A stretch of 41,931 bases of DNA from Mucilaginibacter sp. GTDB lineage: Bacteria > Bacteroidota > Bacteroidia > Sphingobacteriales > Sphingobacteriaceae. Under the pieces are notes generated by a model, which saw nothing but the letters and a program-made list of their open reading frames with translations, searched no databases and was not told the origin of the DNA. The stretch spans positions 1-41,931 of the forward strand of contig JAUCSE010000071.1 in NCBI GenBank assembly GCA_030445275.1, in the 5' to 3' direction. The translations under genes were made by a program, and so were the position numbers. This document shows, piece by piece, positions 1 to 8,119 of the stretch; position 1 is the first letter of the stretch, and each line of letters opens with the position of its first letter.

Positions 1-49
1 TGGCTTTCCAAAGCCAGAACAAAATTGAAAGTTCCTGATTTACTTTCAT
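1..49 (-). CDS. Tyrosine recombinase N-terminus (second element), cut by window edge
   Basis: Sixteen residues are visible, MKVNQELSILFWLWKA, and the frame stays open to the edge. This resembles the opening of Bacteroidota tyrosine integrases; the integrase at 20633 starts MKTNFSVLFFLKKPK. Its ATG lies 225 bp from the att core at 274, close to the 246 bp between the other integrase and its att core, and both intervals contain a hairpin ending about 21 bp before the att. From this I infer it is the integrase of a second element inserted to the left. The fragment is too short for certainty. Confidence 0.6.
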   Translation of the reverse strand, partial: MKVNQELSILFWLWKA

Positions 50-113
50 TTAGCCAGTTATTTGAGGTTAAACCATGGCCCCACCACAACCCCAAATTGA
101 ACTGTCGAAATAA

Positions 114-155
114 ATTCGGTATACTAAATTCCGTTTTTTTGTTAGTATACCGAAT
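114..155. repeat. 14-bp perfect inverted repeat upstream of the second integrase
   Basis: ATTCGGTATACTAA (114-127) and TTAGTATACCGAAT (142-155) are exact reverse complements around a 14-nt T-rich loop. A third partial copy, AGTATACCGAA, follows at 156-166. The position between an integrase start and its att site suits a recombinase or excisionase arm site, or an operator for that integrase. The function is inferred. Confidence 0.6.
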
Positions 156-229
156 AGTATACCGAACGGCTTAAACTGTTTTGACCCTGCCTGAATGAAA
201 AAGTGGCTTAGAAGTGGTTTAAAACAAGA

Positions 230-253
230 AAAGCCTTTCTTTCGAAAGGCTTT
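230..253. terminator. Hairpin next to left att site
   Basis: A perfect 10-bp stem (AAAGCCTTTC and GAAAGGCTTT) with a 4-nt loop. It would terminate minus-strand transcripts leaving a tRNA-Lys 3' end reconstituted at 274. The element on the right carries an equivalent hairpin at 20825-20857. The palindrome CCGTTTAAACGG follows at 258-269. Confidence 0.6.
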
Positions 254-273
254 ATCTCCGTTTAAACGGTTTC

Positions 274-292
274 TTGTGATCCCGCTGGGATT
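274..292. other. Attachment site, left copy
   Basis: This is identical over 19 bp to 20879-20897, the acceptor and T-stem end of the tRNA-Lys gene. Beyond the core the similarity to the tRNA T-arm continues imperfectly (7 of 11 bases). Overlapping it, TTTACAC-CTA-GTGTAAA (291-307) forms a short inverted repeat at the element's left end. Since an integrase start also lies on its left, it is probably a junction between two tandem elements. Confidence 0.8.
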
Positions 293-708
293 TACACCTA
301 GTGTAAAAATCAACGTTTCAACAGTATGAGGATGGTTTTGAAATTCGACTCCCCGAATAACGCACCTTTTATTTAATACTTTTTAGCTGCAAATGCTATA
401 TGTAAATATAACCGTTAGTTTCGAAAAATCCAACTTTAATAGGCTTACCTTTTAGGTTCGACTACGGCATTGATATTATCGGAGCATTAATGACATAACA
501 CCAAGCGGCAGATGGATATAAGGTAGAGAGTAATGGTAAACAGCAACTACCGGGAGTTGAAGCATTATATTGCGATCTGGTATCCCTCAGCTCCGCAAGC
601 GAAAGAAACTGGCTACAGGCAGATTGAATGAGAGTAGGGATTTTAAATAATAAATTTACTACGTCTTTTAATTTAACATACATGGATTCCCTTCAGATTT
701 TTAATTTT
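293..708. other. Left-end non-coding region with a possible gene relic
   Basis: No convincing intact gene. On the plus strand one frame (439-627) reads like coding sequence (GLPFRFDYGID, then a stop at 496-498, then AADGYKVESNGKQQLPGVEA until the stop at 625-627). It may be the degraded end of a lost gene. The antisense frame at 462-683 is probably its shadow. Confidence 0.3.
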
Positions 709-930
709 TTAACCTATTACAACAACTCTATACTTATTATCTTCTATCGGGCAACCAAACACAACCATCACTGCGTCTAGCCCTTTAATTATCAGTTGAT
801 AATGTGATGGTAATACCATCATACCATTATCAATTTGATAAATTGTTACTATTACATCTATTGTTTGGAGACCGTGAATTACCTCGTTCCAGCCATTTGA
901 CGCGGTCAATATTCCTGAGTATTTTGTCAT
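709..930 (-). CDS. Small hypothetical protein downstream of nucC
   Basis: A 73-residue frame starting MTKYSGILTASNGWNEV. It is co-directional with the CBASS operon, 71 bp beyond the nucC stop. No domain, signal peptide or clear membrane segment is recognised, although residues 22-50 are hydrophobic and beta-rich. No strong ribosome site is visible. It could be a real small gene at the end of the operon or a chance frame. Confidence 0.35.
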   Translation of the reverse strand: MTKYSGILTASNGWNEVIHGLQTIDVIVTIYQIDNGMMVLPSHYQLIIKGLDAVMVVFGCPIEDNKYRVVVIG

Positions 931-1001
931 TTCTTTATGTGATTATTTGATAATATAAACATTATCCAGTTTAAGTTAATAAGCAACTCAAGTTTCTAAT
1001 T

Positions 1002-1838
1002 TTATAATACATCGTCAATTTCAAACTTTATGGCTTTAGCGTATTCACCGAGATCGATTGCTGCAACAGAGCCTATACTTTGCTGTAGGTAGCGGGTAAG
1101 TTGAAAGAAAAAGGAGACTAGGGAAACATCAGCTTTGCTAAATTCTATTCCGGCGATAGTTCTGTTTTCATAGTATTGGCTGATCCTTTCTGTAAAGTCC
1201 ATGATTTTAATGTCTTCTTCGCCGTCATGATCAATGGTAAATGCTCCAAAATCTACTGCGCATCCCATATCGATTCCTTTTAAGCCGGAAAGGATTTTTA
1301 GGTGGTTTTCCAGTGTATCTATTTTTTTAATAGAATTGGTGCTAGACAGTATGCCTCCGATAATTTTCGTCAATGGCCGAGGATCATGTTGTTTCCCTCG
1401 GTCAATTATGAAAGTGGATGTTCTTTTGAGTTTGCGTACACTTTCTATTTTACGACCTGCATATTCAAAGTAACTGATGCTGTTACCTGAGACGTTGACC
1501 GATCCATTCAGGTCGGGTTTGACTTCGAATACTGCATAAACACCTTCTGCCGGAATGTAGTGAATACCATTTTGAGTAAGTACAAATGGTGTATATTGCT
1601 GGTCATAAATCACTAAATCTATCTGGTCACTCAGCTGACCGGTACTGTCTATTATAATGGCCTTGTCAACACAATAGCGGTTTGGAAGGTACTTTCTAAG
1701 CCAGTCTATCCAAGTGTCTTCCAAGGAATCGCCTTTAGACCCGGGATGCATAATAAACTCTCTGTTGGTGCTCAACTGCGCAGTCATTTGGTTTTGCAGA
1801 GCCGAAAATAGTCCTTTTAAATTGATTTTATTCGCCAT
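1002..1838 (-). CDS. nucC: NucC, cyclic trinucleotide-activated DNA endonuclease (CBASS effector)
   Basis: A 278-residue protein that matches what I remember of NucC from E. coli along its length: HPGSKGD near residue 31, the nuclease core DQIDLVIYDQQYTPF at 71-85, and VYAVFEVK at 100-107. The PD-(D/E)XK residues are D74, E105 and K107. NucC homotrimers pair into hexamers on binding cyclic tri-AMP and then cut double-stranded DNA indiscriminately, killing the infected cell. It is the last CBASS gene and overlaps the TRIP13-like gene by 11 bp. It is some 35 residues longer than E. coli NucC, partly through an insert around 110-125 and a longer middle region. The catalytic triad is intact, so activity is expected. 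Confidence 0.95.
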   Translation of the reverse strand: MANKINLKGLFSALQNQMTAQLSTNREFIMHPGSKGDSLEDTWIDWLRKYLPNRYCVDKAIIIDSTGQLSDQIDLVIYDQQYTPFVLTQNGIHYIPAEGVYAVFEVKPDLNGSVNVSGNSISYFEYAGRKIESVRKLKRTSTFIIDRGKQHDPRPLTKIIGGILSSTNSIKKIDTLENHLKILSGLKGIDMGCAVDFGAFTIDHDGEEDIKIMDFTERISQYYENRTIAGIEFSKADVSLVSFFFQLTRYLQQSIGSVAAIDLGEYAKAIKFEIDDVL

Positions 1839-2778
1839 TACCCATCCTTTCTTTAAAAGGTTCGGTTGGTAGAATATTCTCAGTCAGCTGAATTGCTCGT
1901 TTCGGGTCAACTGCACTATTCGGGTAAGCATCCAGTACCATAGATGGCAACAGGCGTTGGACTAGGTCAGAGAAGGTAAAGCCATAGCTTCTTTCCCCAG
2001 TGGATCCGGTGAGTTCTACAATCTTTATGATATCGTCTTCTGCAAATCCGAGTTCACTTAGCGGTTGGTGGAGAACTGATTTTCTTGATTCTGCTGATGG
2101 TCTTTTGAAATAAACAATTTCAGCAGCTCTCCGCCTGATTGCAGGATCCAGTGAGTTCGGTCGATTCGTACACATTATTACTGCAGCGGGTAGTTTGCCA
2201 TTTCCCAGACTATCAATACCACGGATGAAGGCATTAACACCTGCCTTGTCCTCATGATGCATTTGCTCGTTTTCCCTTGATTGCGCTAAAGCATCGGCTT
2301 CATCGACCAGCAAAATTACGGCACCTCTAGATTTACCCTCCTCATTTTTTAATTTCTTTGCATGTTCCAAGGTATATTCAAATGCACCCGAAATAAGTTG
2401 TGTCATTTGACCAACTCTTCCTTGACCTCTTGTAGCAAGGCTTAATGGAAATAACGTAACTTCTATATTCTGTTGGCGTGCCACAGCATCACCAATGGTA
2501 TATGCCAATTCTGATTTTCCGGATCCCACGTCACCAGCTAGTATGATTAAAGGGGGTCTTCTGGTTACAAAATTTAAAATTTGTTTGGCATCGGGATGGT
2601 GTTTTTTTGCCCATTCTGCTACGCCATCGGGATTAATTAAAAGCCCTATTATTTTTTTGAGTGTTTCTTTTGTATCGTCGAGGCCGACTAATAGTCCCAA
2701 GCGTTCCCTCATATTGGGATCTGGAAAATTTATCGTATGCTCAAATAATTCAGAGAAAGAAGGTTTTGCTGATTCCAT
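1828..2778 (-). CDS. cap6: TRIP13/Pch2-like AAA+ ATPase of type III CBASS
   Basis: A 316-residue AAA+ protein. Walker A is GDVGSGKS (82-89), Walker B ILLVDEAD (155-162), sensor 1 the Asn in MCTNRP (202-207), and arginine fingers lie in AIRRRA (213-218). ATRGQGRVGQ (115-124) looks like the substrate-engaging pore region. In type III CBASS this ATPase unfolds the HORMA partner and disassembles the HORMA-CdnC complex, holding synthesis off until infection. The start codon shares one base with the HORMA stop (TAATG), which implies translational coupling, and its own end overlaps nucC. The family assignment rests on the motifs plus the unmistakable neighbours. Confidence 0.93.
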   Translation of the reverse strand: MESAKPSFSELFEHTINFPDPNMRERLGLLVGLDDTKETLKKIIGLLINPDGVAEWAKKHHPDAKQILNFVTRRPPLIILAGDVGSGKSELAYTIGDAVARQQNIEVTLFPLSLATRGQGRVGQMTQLISGAFEYTLEHAKKLKNEEGKSRGAVILLVDEADALAQSRENEQMHHEDKAGVNAFIRGIDSLGNGKLPAAVIMCTNRPNSLDPAIRRRAAEIVYFKRPSAESRKSVLHQPLSELGFAEDDIIKIVELTGSTGERSYGFTFSDLVQRLLPSMVLDAYPNSAVDPKRAIQLTENILPTEPFKERMGNGE

Positions 2779-3293
2779 TAATAGTTTTTTACAGATGAAC
2801 GGTCTAATGATTTGCCTCCGGAAGAATACATTCTATCAGAACTCAGGTATCCGTTGATACCTGGTGCTGGTGCACCGGTTCGTTTGAATGGCAGGGTGTT
2901 TTGAAAACTCTCCTGATCCGCTGAAGACAGATTATGATAAGTCGAGTTTTTAATCAAATATGAAGTAAAATTTGCTCCAGATATATTAGCATTCGGTTTG
3001 ATTTTGCCAGGATCGTCATCATCTGCCGTCATGCCAGCTAAATCTCTAGATGTATAGCGCAAAGTAGGCTCAATCCATTTATCATCTCTTTGAAAGCCGT
3101 AAGTTACCTCTGATAAATATCCTTTTTTTAAAAACTCAATTAGCTCATTTTCATAACTGGTTATTGTTGAGTCATTGGGGGAGCCATAAAGACGTTGAAT
3201 CCGTTTTAAATCCGCTGAAACCTTTGAGGCAAGGTGTTTGGCGTGTGTAAGCGTAAAAGTTTGCGTTTCGGAACTAGAAAAACTGTAACTCAT
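2778..3293 (-). CDS. cap7: HORMA-domain protein of CBASS (bacterial HORMA family 1)
   Basis: A 171-residue protein opening MSYSFSSSETQTFTLTHAKH, with LASKVSADLKRIQRLYG and a C-terminal block GYLSSDRMYSSGGKSLDRSS. This pattern fits bacterial HORMA family 1. HORMA proteins close a C-terminal safety belt around a peptide and, in the closed form, bind and activate the CD-NTase; the peptide is presumed to be phage-derived or from a misfolded protein. It sits between cdnC (6-bp gap) and the TRIP13-like ATPase (1-bp overlap), the usual type III order. No catalytic residues are expected. Sequence recognition alone is moderate; the context makes it firm. Confidence 0.9.
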   Translation of the reverse strand: MSYSFSSSETQTFTLTHAKHLASKVSADLKRIQRLYGSPNDSTITSYENELIEFLKKGYLSEVTYGFQRDDKWIEPTLRYTSRDLAGMTADDDDPGKIKPNANISGANFTSYLIKNSTYHNLSSADQESFQNTLPFKRTGAPAPGINGYLSSDRMYSSGGKSLDRSSVKNY

Positions 3294-3299
3294 AATAAT

Positions 3300-4265
3300 T
3301 TAGATTTGAAATGATGTACCAAATACTTTTTGCCAATAATAAATTGTCTTTTCTTTTGTAGTTGCGGTTAATGCTGCGTCAATTGCATCACCCGCATCAA
3401 GTGCTGCATCTACAATATCATTGGCTTGTGCGGCGGTGTAAAGTTTGGCTGCATTATTTTTGGGATTAACTGGGTCTACTACTTTGACACGTTCTAAAAA
3501 CATAGGAACTTGAGATCTATTATAATAATCGTAAAATGTAATAAGTTCTGCAAAATCGCTGGTGGCTAAATAGGTGAAGAAATGCTGCAGTGCTTCTGGG
3601 TAATCAGAAAAGTCTTTGCCGTCATCTAGCAACTTTGCCATTACTAATTCTACCATAAATGATTTAAATTTAAATCCCGACCTTTCTAGTTTCATGTTTT
3701 TTACCCATTGTTTAGCCAGCCGAATTATCTGTGCAAAATGAGTTGGCTGCTCTAGTTTACGTTTTCGGATAAATTCTAAATGTCTAGGTATACAAGTATC
3801 CAAATATGAACCGTCTTCCTGGCTTATTAATTTACCGTACCAAAGGGGATCATTGTCATAAATAATTGGCACCACATCCACATCCAATCCAGACCCTTTA
3901 AACGATATCGTCACGGAATATGTATTAGGACGCACTTGGTCAGCAGTAAGATTTGGAAATGCCTTTCTTAATCTTTCGGCTAAATATTGTAATAGATCAC
4001 TTGTACTTGAAGGCGCATCAGTACAGCTGATATAGCAGGCCATATCAATATCATTAAGATTTTTTAGAGCCGTTCCCTTTGCCAAACTACCTGAAAGAAG
4101 AATTTTCTTCAGTGTATAGTCTTGATGCTCGTCCAAATAAGATGTGACCTTGTCACGTACTCTGCCAGCTTGCGCTCGATATTCATCAGCCCACTCTTTA
4201 GGTAGATTTACTTTGTCTTTTGCATATTGAGCAATCTCTTTGTGGCTTACGTGTTCTCTTGCCAT
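3300..4265 (-). CDS. cdnC: CdnC-type CD-NTase, cyclic oligoadenylate synthase (CBASS)
   Basis: A 321-residue cGAS/DncV-like nucleotidyltransferase. The catalytic core is GSLAKGTALKNLNDIDM (59-75) with Asp72 and Asp74; the third acidic residue is in GSGLDVDVVP (Asp128/Asp130). It resembles E. coli MS115-1 CdnC almost end to end as I recall it, including LISQEDGS (147-154), RSGFKFKSFMVEL (195-207) and the C-terminal YYWQKVFGTSFQ. That enzyme makes cyclic tri-AMP when bound to closed HORMA, and NucC is the receptor. The order cdnC-HORMA-TRIP13-nucC matches the characterised type III system. It follows the S8 protease gene by only 31 bp, so it is likely read from the ATPase promoter at about 7850. 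Confidence 0.95.
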   Translation of the reverse strand: MAREHVSHKEIAQYAKDKVNLPKEWADEYRAQAGRVRDKVTSYLDEHQDYTLKKILLSGSLAKGTALKNLNDIDMACYISCTDAPSSTSDLLQYLAERLRKAFPNLTADQVRPNTYSVTISFKGSGLDVDVVPIIYDNDPLWYGKLISQEDGSYLDTCIPRHLEFIRKRKLEQPTHFAQIIRLAKQWVKNMKLERSGFKFKSFMVELVMAKLLDDGKDFSDYPEALQHFFTYLATSDFAELITFYDYYNRSQVPMFLERVKVVDPVNPKNNAAKLYTAAQANDIVDAALDAGDAIDAALTATTKEKTIYYWQKVFGTSFQI

Positions 4266-4296
4266 GTCTTTACTTTTCTTATTTAACGGTAATAAA

Positions 4297-6669
4297 CTAA
4301 TGTAACTGATTGACGCTTATAGGTATTTTTACTTCTGATTTTAGATTTATATTGTTGTGTATAAAACCATTGTCATTAAGCAGTTTTGTTGCCTGATCAT
4401 AAACGTTTTGTTTCTTCTTATTGTCTCTAATTGTTATGATTAAACAAAATTCTTGGCTCAATTCAAAACCATCAACTTCACTTCTGGTCGCAATGAAGTC
4501 TCTATAAAAACCCTCAACGTGCAGATACCATTTTTTAGGTGCGGTCAAATGTTTGACTTTGTTGGTAGGAGTCATCTCGCTTAGGTTTACAGCGTATTTT
4601 TTTACAGGTTGGTATTTATCACCGTATCGTATAAGAGTCCTTTCTCTAGCAAAATCACCAGTTACGCTTTTCTTATGGACTTCGGAATAAAGTGCGTCAC
4701 GGAGTAAGTTTTCGGAATTTTCAAGGCCAATATCATTTCTAACCATTTTGCCAGACCGTGTTTTTAGTTTATCGTATGTGCCTAATCTCACTTCCAAGTT
4801 TGATTGGCAATATTCTCCACCTTGTGTTTCGCTAAGTAGTGGCGCTGAAACTACAGTAAGTATAATTTCACCATGATAAATACCATCTTCTATTAAACTC
4901 TGCGGAAACGGAAGATCAGGAATTTCGATCCAATTTCCTTTTATTAACTTGTCTTGTAGAATCAGTGTTATTTCATGCGGATCATTATACAAGATATCAT
5001 CAATTTTTGCAGGCATACCATAACCAAGGTATTTTAGCTTTTCAGTATGAGGAAGGGTAAGTTCATCTGGATATTTTGCCGAGTGTATCGCTAACGCCTT
5101 TAATAGTAGTGGATTAAATTCTTCGTCTAGTTTGTTGTTGATTCCAGCAAGTAATGAAGAAATTCTAGGAGTAGAAAAGCTAGTACCAACATTTGTAACT
5201 AAATCACCCGTCGGCGAAAAGGAGGTAACCCCAGTGGTTACAATTTTACCAGTTATCGGATGCACACCCGCATTCCCACCCATGTGAGTTAGATCAGGTT
5301 TATTTATACTTGAGGGGCCTTTGCCAATTCTAGAAAAAGGTGAAGGATGAAATTTATCCGAATGGTCATATTCACCTTTTTCATGTGTCATTGAGCCAAC
5401 AACCAATGAACGTACTGAATCCGCGGATTTTGATATTCTTGCGACAGGTTTATTTACAGTAAAATTTGAACAATTTCCGGCTGATTTACAAATTATTACA
5501 TTGTGTTGTTCTTGTATTTGGTCGAGAGCTTTACCAAAATATGAAAATGTCGTTAAATCAGATTCATCCTTCGTTCCTAAAGAAAGGTTCCAAATCTTAA
5601 CTTGTTCTTTGTTTTTTTCAATAGCTTCTCTTATATGCTCTACTAATTCGAATTCTTCGATTGAGTCCTTTTTTAGATCTGGAAAGATAGTAGCATCAAA
5701 TAGGTAGCATCCTTCGCCGCCGATATAGTCTTTGTTTTCCAGTTCATCTCCATATATAACAATACTCGATACAAACGTTCCATGAGAGGGATCGATTCTG
5801 TCAGATGGTATTTTAAGGAAGTTATCTGATACGATCCATGGTTTTAGATGGGGAATATCCTTGATGCCGGAATCCAGAATTCCTACTACAGGGTAGCTCT
5901 TACCTTTTTGAGGTTCCTTAATCGGAATACCAGTTGCTTCTTTCGAAGAAAGCTCGTCTAAAGTTATAGAGTATTTTGGCATTTGAGTAATAGTCTCAAT
6001 GGCCTCAAATTCTTTAACATCATTAAAACCATCCGTAGTTAAATTAGTCAGCCTAAACATAATCAGTTCCGGAGAATAATTGACCTTTTTAACCTCGATC
6101 TGTTTTTTCTTGCATAGATCAATAAACGTCTTCGATATAGCCTCATTCAGTTGATAGTTATGGTAGTTTATTAATGAAACTCGCAATGGTTCATTTTTAT
6201 CGACCTTTTGTACTGAGATAATTGGATCGAATGTTACCATTTCTACTATGGACGCAATACCCTTTTTGAATTTGGTAGGTTGATTCAGTTTTTTATTAAT
6301 TTCTTTAATATCCTCAAGATCATTAATTGCAACAAGTATATTCCTATCGTCGGTTAAACCAATAAGGTTGTGTCTATGGTTTACATCAAAAAGACTTGAA
6401 ATATCAGACCGATGAGATTTTGCTGTTGCTTTTTCGTGCATTTCAATTTTGATAACTGCAGGAATGAAGTCACGGAAAGAATCCCTGCTTGTTAATTTTT
6501 CTGAAGTTTTTTTTAAAATCTCTTTGAAGTCGCTTGACCTAGTGTAAAGAAGCTCGTCGCTTATTTGAGCCCATGGAGGTAAAGCTCCATCTCCACCACC
6601 TTCAGTCTTTCGTTCGTCGACATTCTTTCTCTTCTCAAAAATTTTGATTGGTAAATTTTTCTTTTCCAT
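4297..6669 (-). CDS. Subtilisin-like serine protease (S8) paired with AAA+ ATPase
   Basis: A 790-residue protein with a central S8 domain. Asp266 is in VVGILDSGI, His296 in PSHGTFVSS, the oxyanion Asn399 in KSAGN and Ser497 in GTSFSTPR. All are present, so it should be active. Residues 1-250 are a charged region without a signal peptide, and a beta-rich C-terminal region of about 230 residues follows the catalytic core, so it is cytoplasmic and much larger than a secreted subtilisin. It starts 2 bp after the upstream AAA+ gene ends. Such ATPase/subtilase pairs recur in defence islands in my recollection. I know of no proven mechanism; an ATPase-gated protease that responds to infection is a reasonable guess. 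Confidence 0.85.
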   Translation of the reverse strand: MEKKNLPIKIFEKRKNVDERKTEGGGDGALPPWAQISDELLYTRSSDFKEILKKTSEKLTSRDSFRDFIPAVIKIEMHEKATAKSHRSDISSLFDVNHRHNLIGLTDDRNILVAINDLEDIKEINKKLNQPTKFKKGIASIVEMVTFDPIISVQKVDKNEPLRVSLINYHNYQLNEAISKTFIDLCKKKQIEVKKVNYSPELIMFRLTNLTTDGFNDVKEFEAIETITQMPKYSITLDELSSKEATGIPIKEPQKGKSYPVVGILDSGIKDIPHLKPWIVSDNFLKIPSDRIDPSHGTFVSSIVIYGDELENKDYIGGEGCYLFDATIFPDLKKDSIEEFELVEHIREAIEKNKEQVKIWNLSLGTKDESDLTTFSYFGKALDQIQEQHNVIICKSAGNCSNFTVNKPVARISKSADSVRSLVVGSMTHEKGEYDHSDKFHPSPFSRIGKGPSSINKPDLTHMGGNAGVHPITGKIVTTGVTSFSPTGDLVTNVGTSFSTPRISSLLAGINNKLDEEFNPLLLKALAIHSAKYPDELTLPHTEKLKYLGYGMPAKIDDILYNDPHEITLILQDKLIKGNWIEIPDLPFPQSLIEDGIYHGEIILTVVSAPLLSETQGGEYCQSNLEVRLGTYDKLKTRSGKMVRNDIGLENSENLLRDALYSEVHKKSVTGDFARERTLIRYGDKYQPVKKYAVNLSEMTPTNKVKHLTAPKKWYLHVEGFYRDFIATRSEVDGFELSQEFCLIITIRDNKKKQNVYDQATKLLNDNGFIHNNINLKSEVKIPISVNQLH

Positions 6670-6671
6670 TG

Positions 6672-7760
6672 CTATGATTTTAATTGATTAATAACTTGAC
6701 GGATTGATATATTCAAATAATCAGCAATAGAATTTTGAGATACGCCACGATCGTTCAAGTATTTGGTAAGGTCATTAACTGAATAATTATTAAAGGTTTT
6801 AAATAAAAAAATTTGTGAGAGCACATCTTCGTAATTGACGTGTTCTTTTTTGGAAATAATAGCTTTGGACAACGCATTATTGCAAATTGTCTTAATATCA
6901 GCGTGTGAATAACCAGTTAAATTTTCACTAAGGATATCCATTCTTTTGCTAACACCAACGAAGTCAGTAACCGAGGAGTGGAAATATAACTCAATTAGTT
7001 TTTCGATTTCTTCATGTGCTGGTTTGCCAACTTCAACAATTGAATTAAATCTTCGCCAAATAGCCTTGTCTAATAGTTCTGCATGATTTGTAGCCGCAAT
7101 GAGAATATTATTTTGAGTGAATTCATCTATATTTTGTAGCAAACTATTGATCACCCTTTTTAATTCACCTAGCTCATGCTTGTCATCTCTCGCTTTCGCA
7201 ATCGCATCGAATTCGTCAAGAAAAAGTACACAGGGCTTACTGTTCGCATAATCAAAAATTTTTCTTATGTTTTTAGCTGTGTTACCTAGCAGACTAGAAA
7301 TAAGAGTGTCAATTCGAACAACTATAAGTGGCAACTTCAAGGCACTGGCAATATGCCTAGCCATTGTTGTCTTCCCACAACCGGGAGGGCCATAAAGCAG
7401 TAGTGAAGCATTGACTTCAATTCCGGCTTGTTGGATTTCTTTTTTAAAGGCAAGCATGCCTTTAAAATTATCTAAAAGTGTAGTTAATTGGTGATTTAAG
7501 ATTAGTGTCGGAGATTCATTGGTTGGCAAAATAATGTCTGCCATACTCATTCTGCTCTCCTGATCAACGGGAGCCATGATAAGTTCATCTTGAAACATCA
7601 TCGCAGACTTTTGACTGCTGATGAGTTTACTTAGGCGATTTGCCATCTTTTCATCTCCGTCTTTCTTTAGGTTCTCTATCAATAACCTTGTATAGCTTAA
7701 AACTTTTTGAGGGTCTTGACTCAAGCCTCCTTCAATTATTTTGATTACTTCTGTGTGCAT
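6672..7760 (-). CDS. AAA+ ATPase partner of the S8 protease
   Basis: Starting at the ATG at 7760 gives 362 residues. Walker A is GPPGCGKTT (124-132), Walker B CVLFLDEFDAI (177-187), sensor 1 IAATNH, and an arginine finger lies in AIWRRF. The fold is the classical FtsH/katanin-like AAA clade. An N-terminal helical domain (1-60) may recognise the partner; the C-terminus ends in a helix-turn-helix-like stretch (SQNSIADYLNISIRQVINQL). An upstream in-frame ATG at 7847 exists, but the -7 box at 7850-7857 would place the transcript start at or after it, so 7760 is preferred. It is the first gene of the operon that continues through the protease and CBASS genes. Confidence 0.85.
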   Translation of the reverse strand: MHTEVIKIIEGGLSQDPQKVLSYTRLLIENLKKDGDEKMANRLSKLISSQKSAMMFQDELIMAPVDQESRMSMADIILPTNESPTLILNHQLTTLLDNFKGMLAFKKEIQQAGIEVNASLLLYGPPGCGKTTMARHIASALKLPLIVVRIDTLISSLLGNTAKNIRKIFDYANSKPCVLFLDEFDAIAKARDDKHELGELKRVINSLLQNIDEFTQNNILIAATNHAELLDKAIWRRFNSIVEVGKPAHEEIEKLIELYFHSSVTDFVGVSKRMDILSENLTGYSHADIKTICNNALSKAIISKKEHVNYEDVLSQIFLFKTFNNYSVNDLTKYLNDRGVSQNSIADYLNISIRQVINQLKS

Positions 7761-7849
7761 TTGTCCGATTTTACGTTTCAAATATACGATAAATGTATTT
7801 AAATAAAATAATTTCGTGTTAAAAATATAATATTCCGTATTTTTCATAT

Positions 7850-7879
7850 CAAATATAAATGTATCGTGCTTTCGGTCAA
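7850..7879 (-). promoter_or_regulatory. Bacteroidota-type promoter of the ATPase-protease-CBASS operon
   Basis: On the minus strand, TTG (7879-7877), a 19-nt spacer, then TATATTTG (7857-7850) fits the TTTG/TAnnTTTG consensus. The leader to the ATG at 7760 would be about 85 nt. A second TATATTTG lies nearer the gene (7786-7779) without a clear -33 partner. Confidence 0.6.
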
Positions 7880-8119
7880 TTAATTAATGCTTTTATTGTG
7901 TATTTGTTAAAGCATCATATAAACGAAATTAATTCCATATCAACTAGGGTATGCATTTTCTCAGCCGTAACTTGATCTTTTGGATATGAAAACTGGGTAG
8001 TAAAATATTAGACATCAACGTTGTGTTGACCCTGACTCACCTATATTGATTCAATTACATACGTAGACAAGGCTTATCGTATATATTAAAGAATCATTAA
8101 ATTTGGTGGAGCTATATTA

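Noticed and set aside
68..313. 81-residue minus-strand frame
   Set aside because: It runs through the att core, a hairpin and inverted repeats; composition is not protein-like.
462..683. 73-residue minus-strand frame
   Set aside because: Cysteine- and proline-rich shadow of a plus-strand stretch that reads more like a degraded gene.
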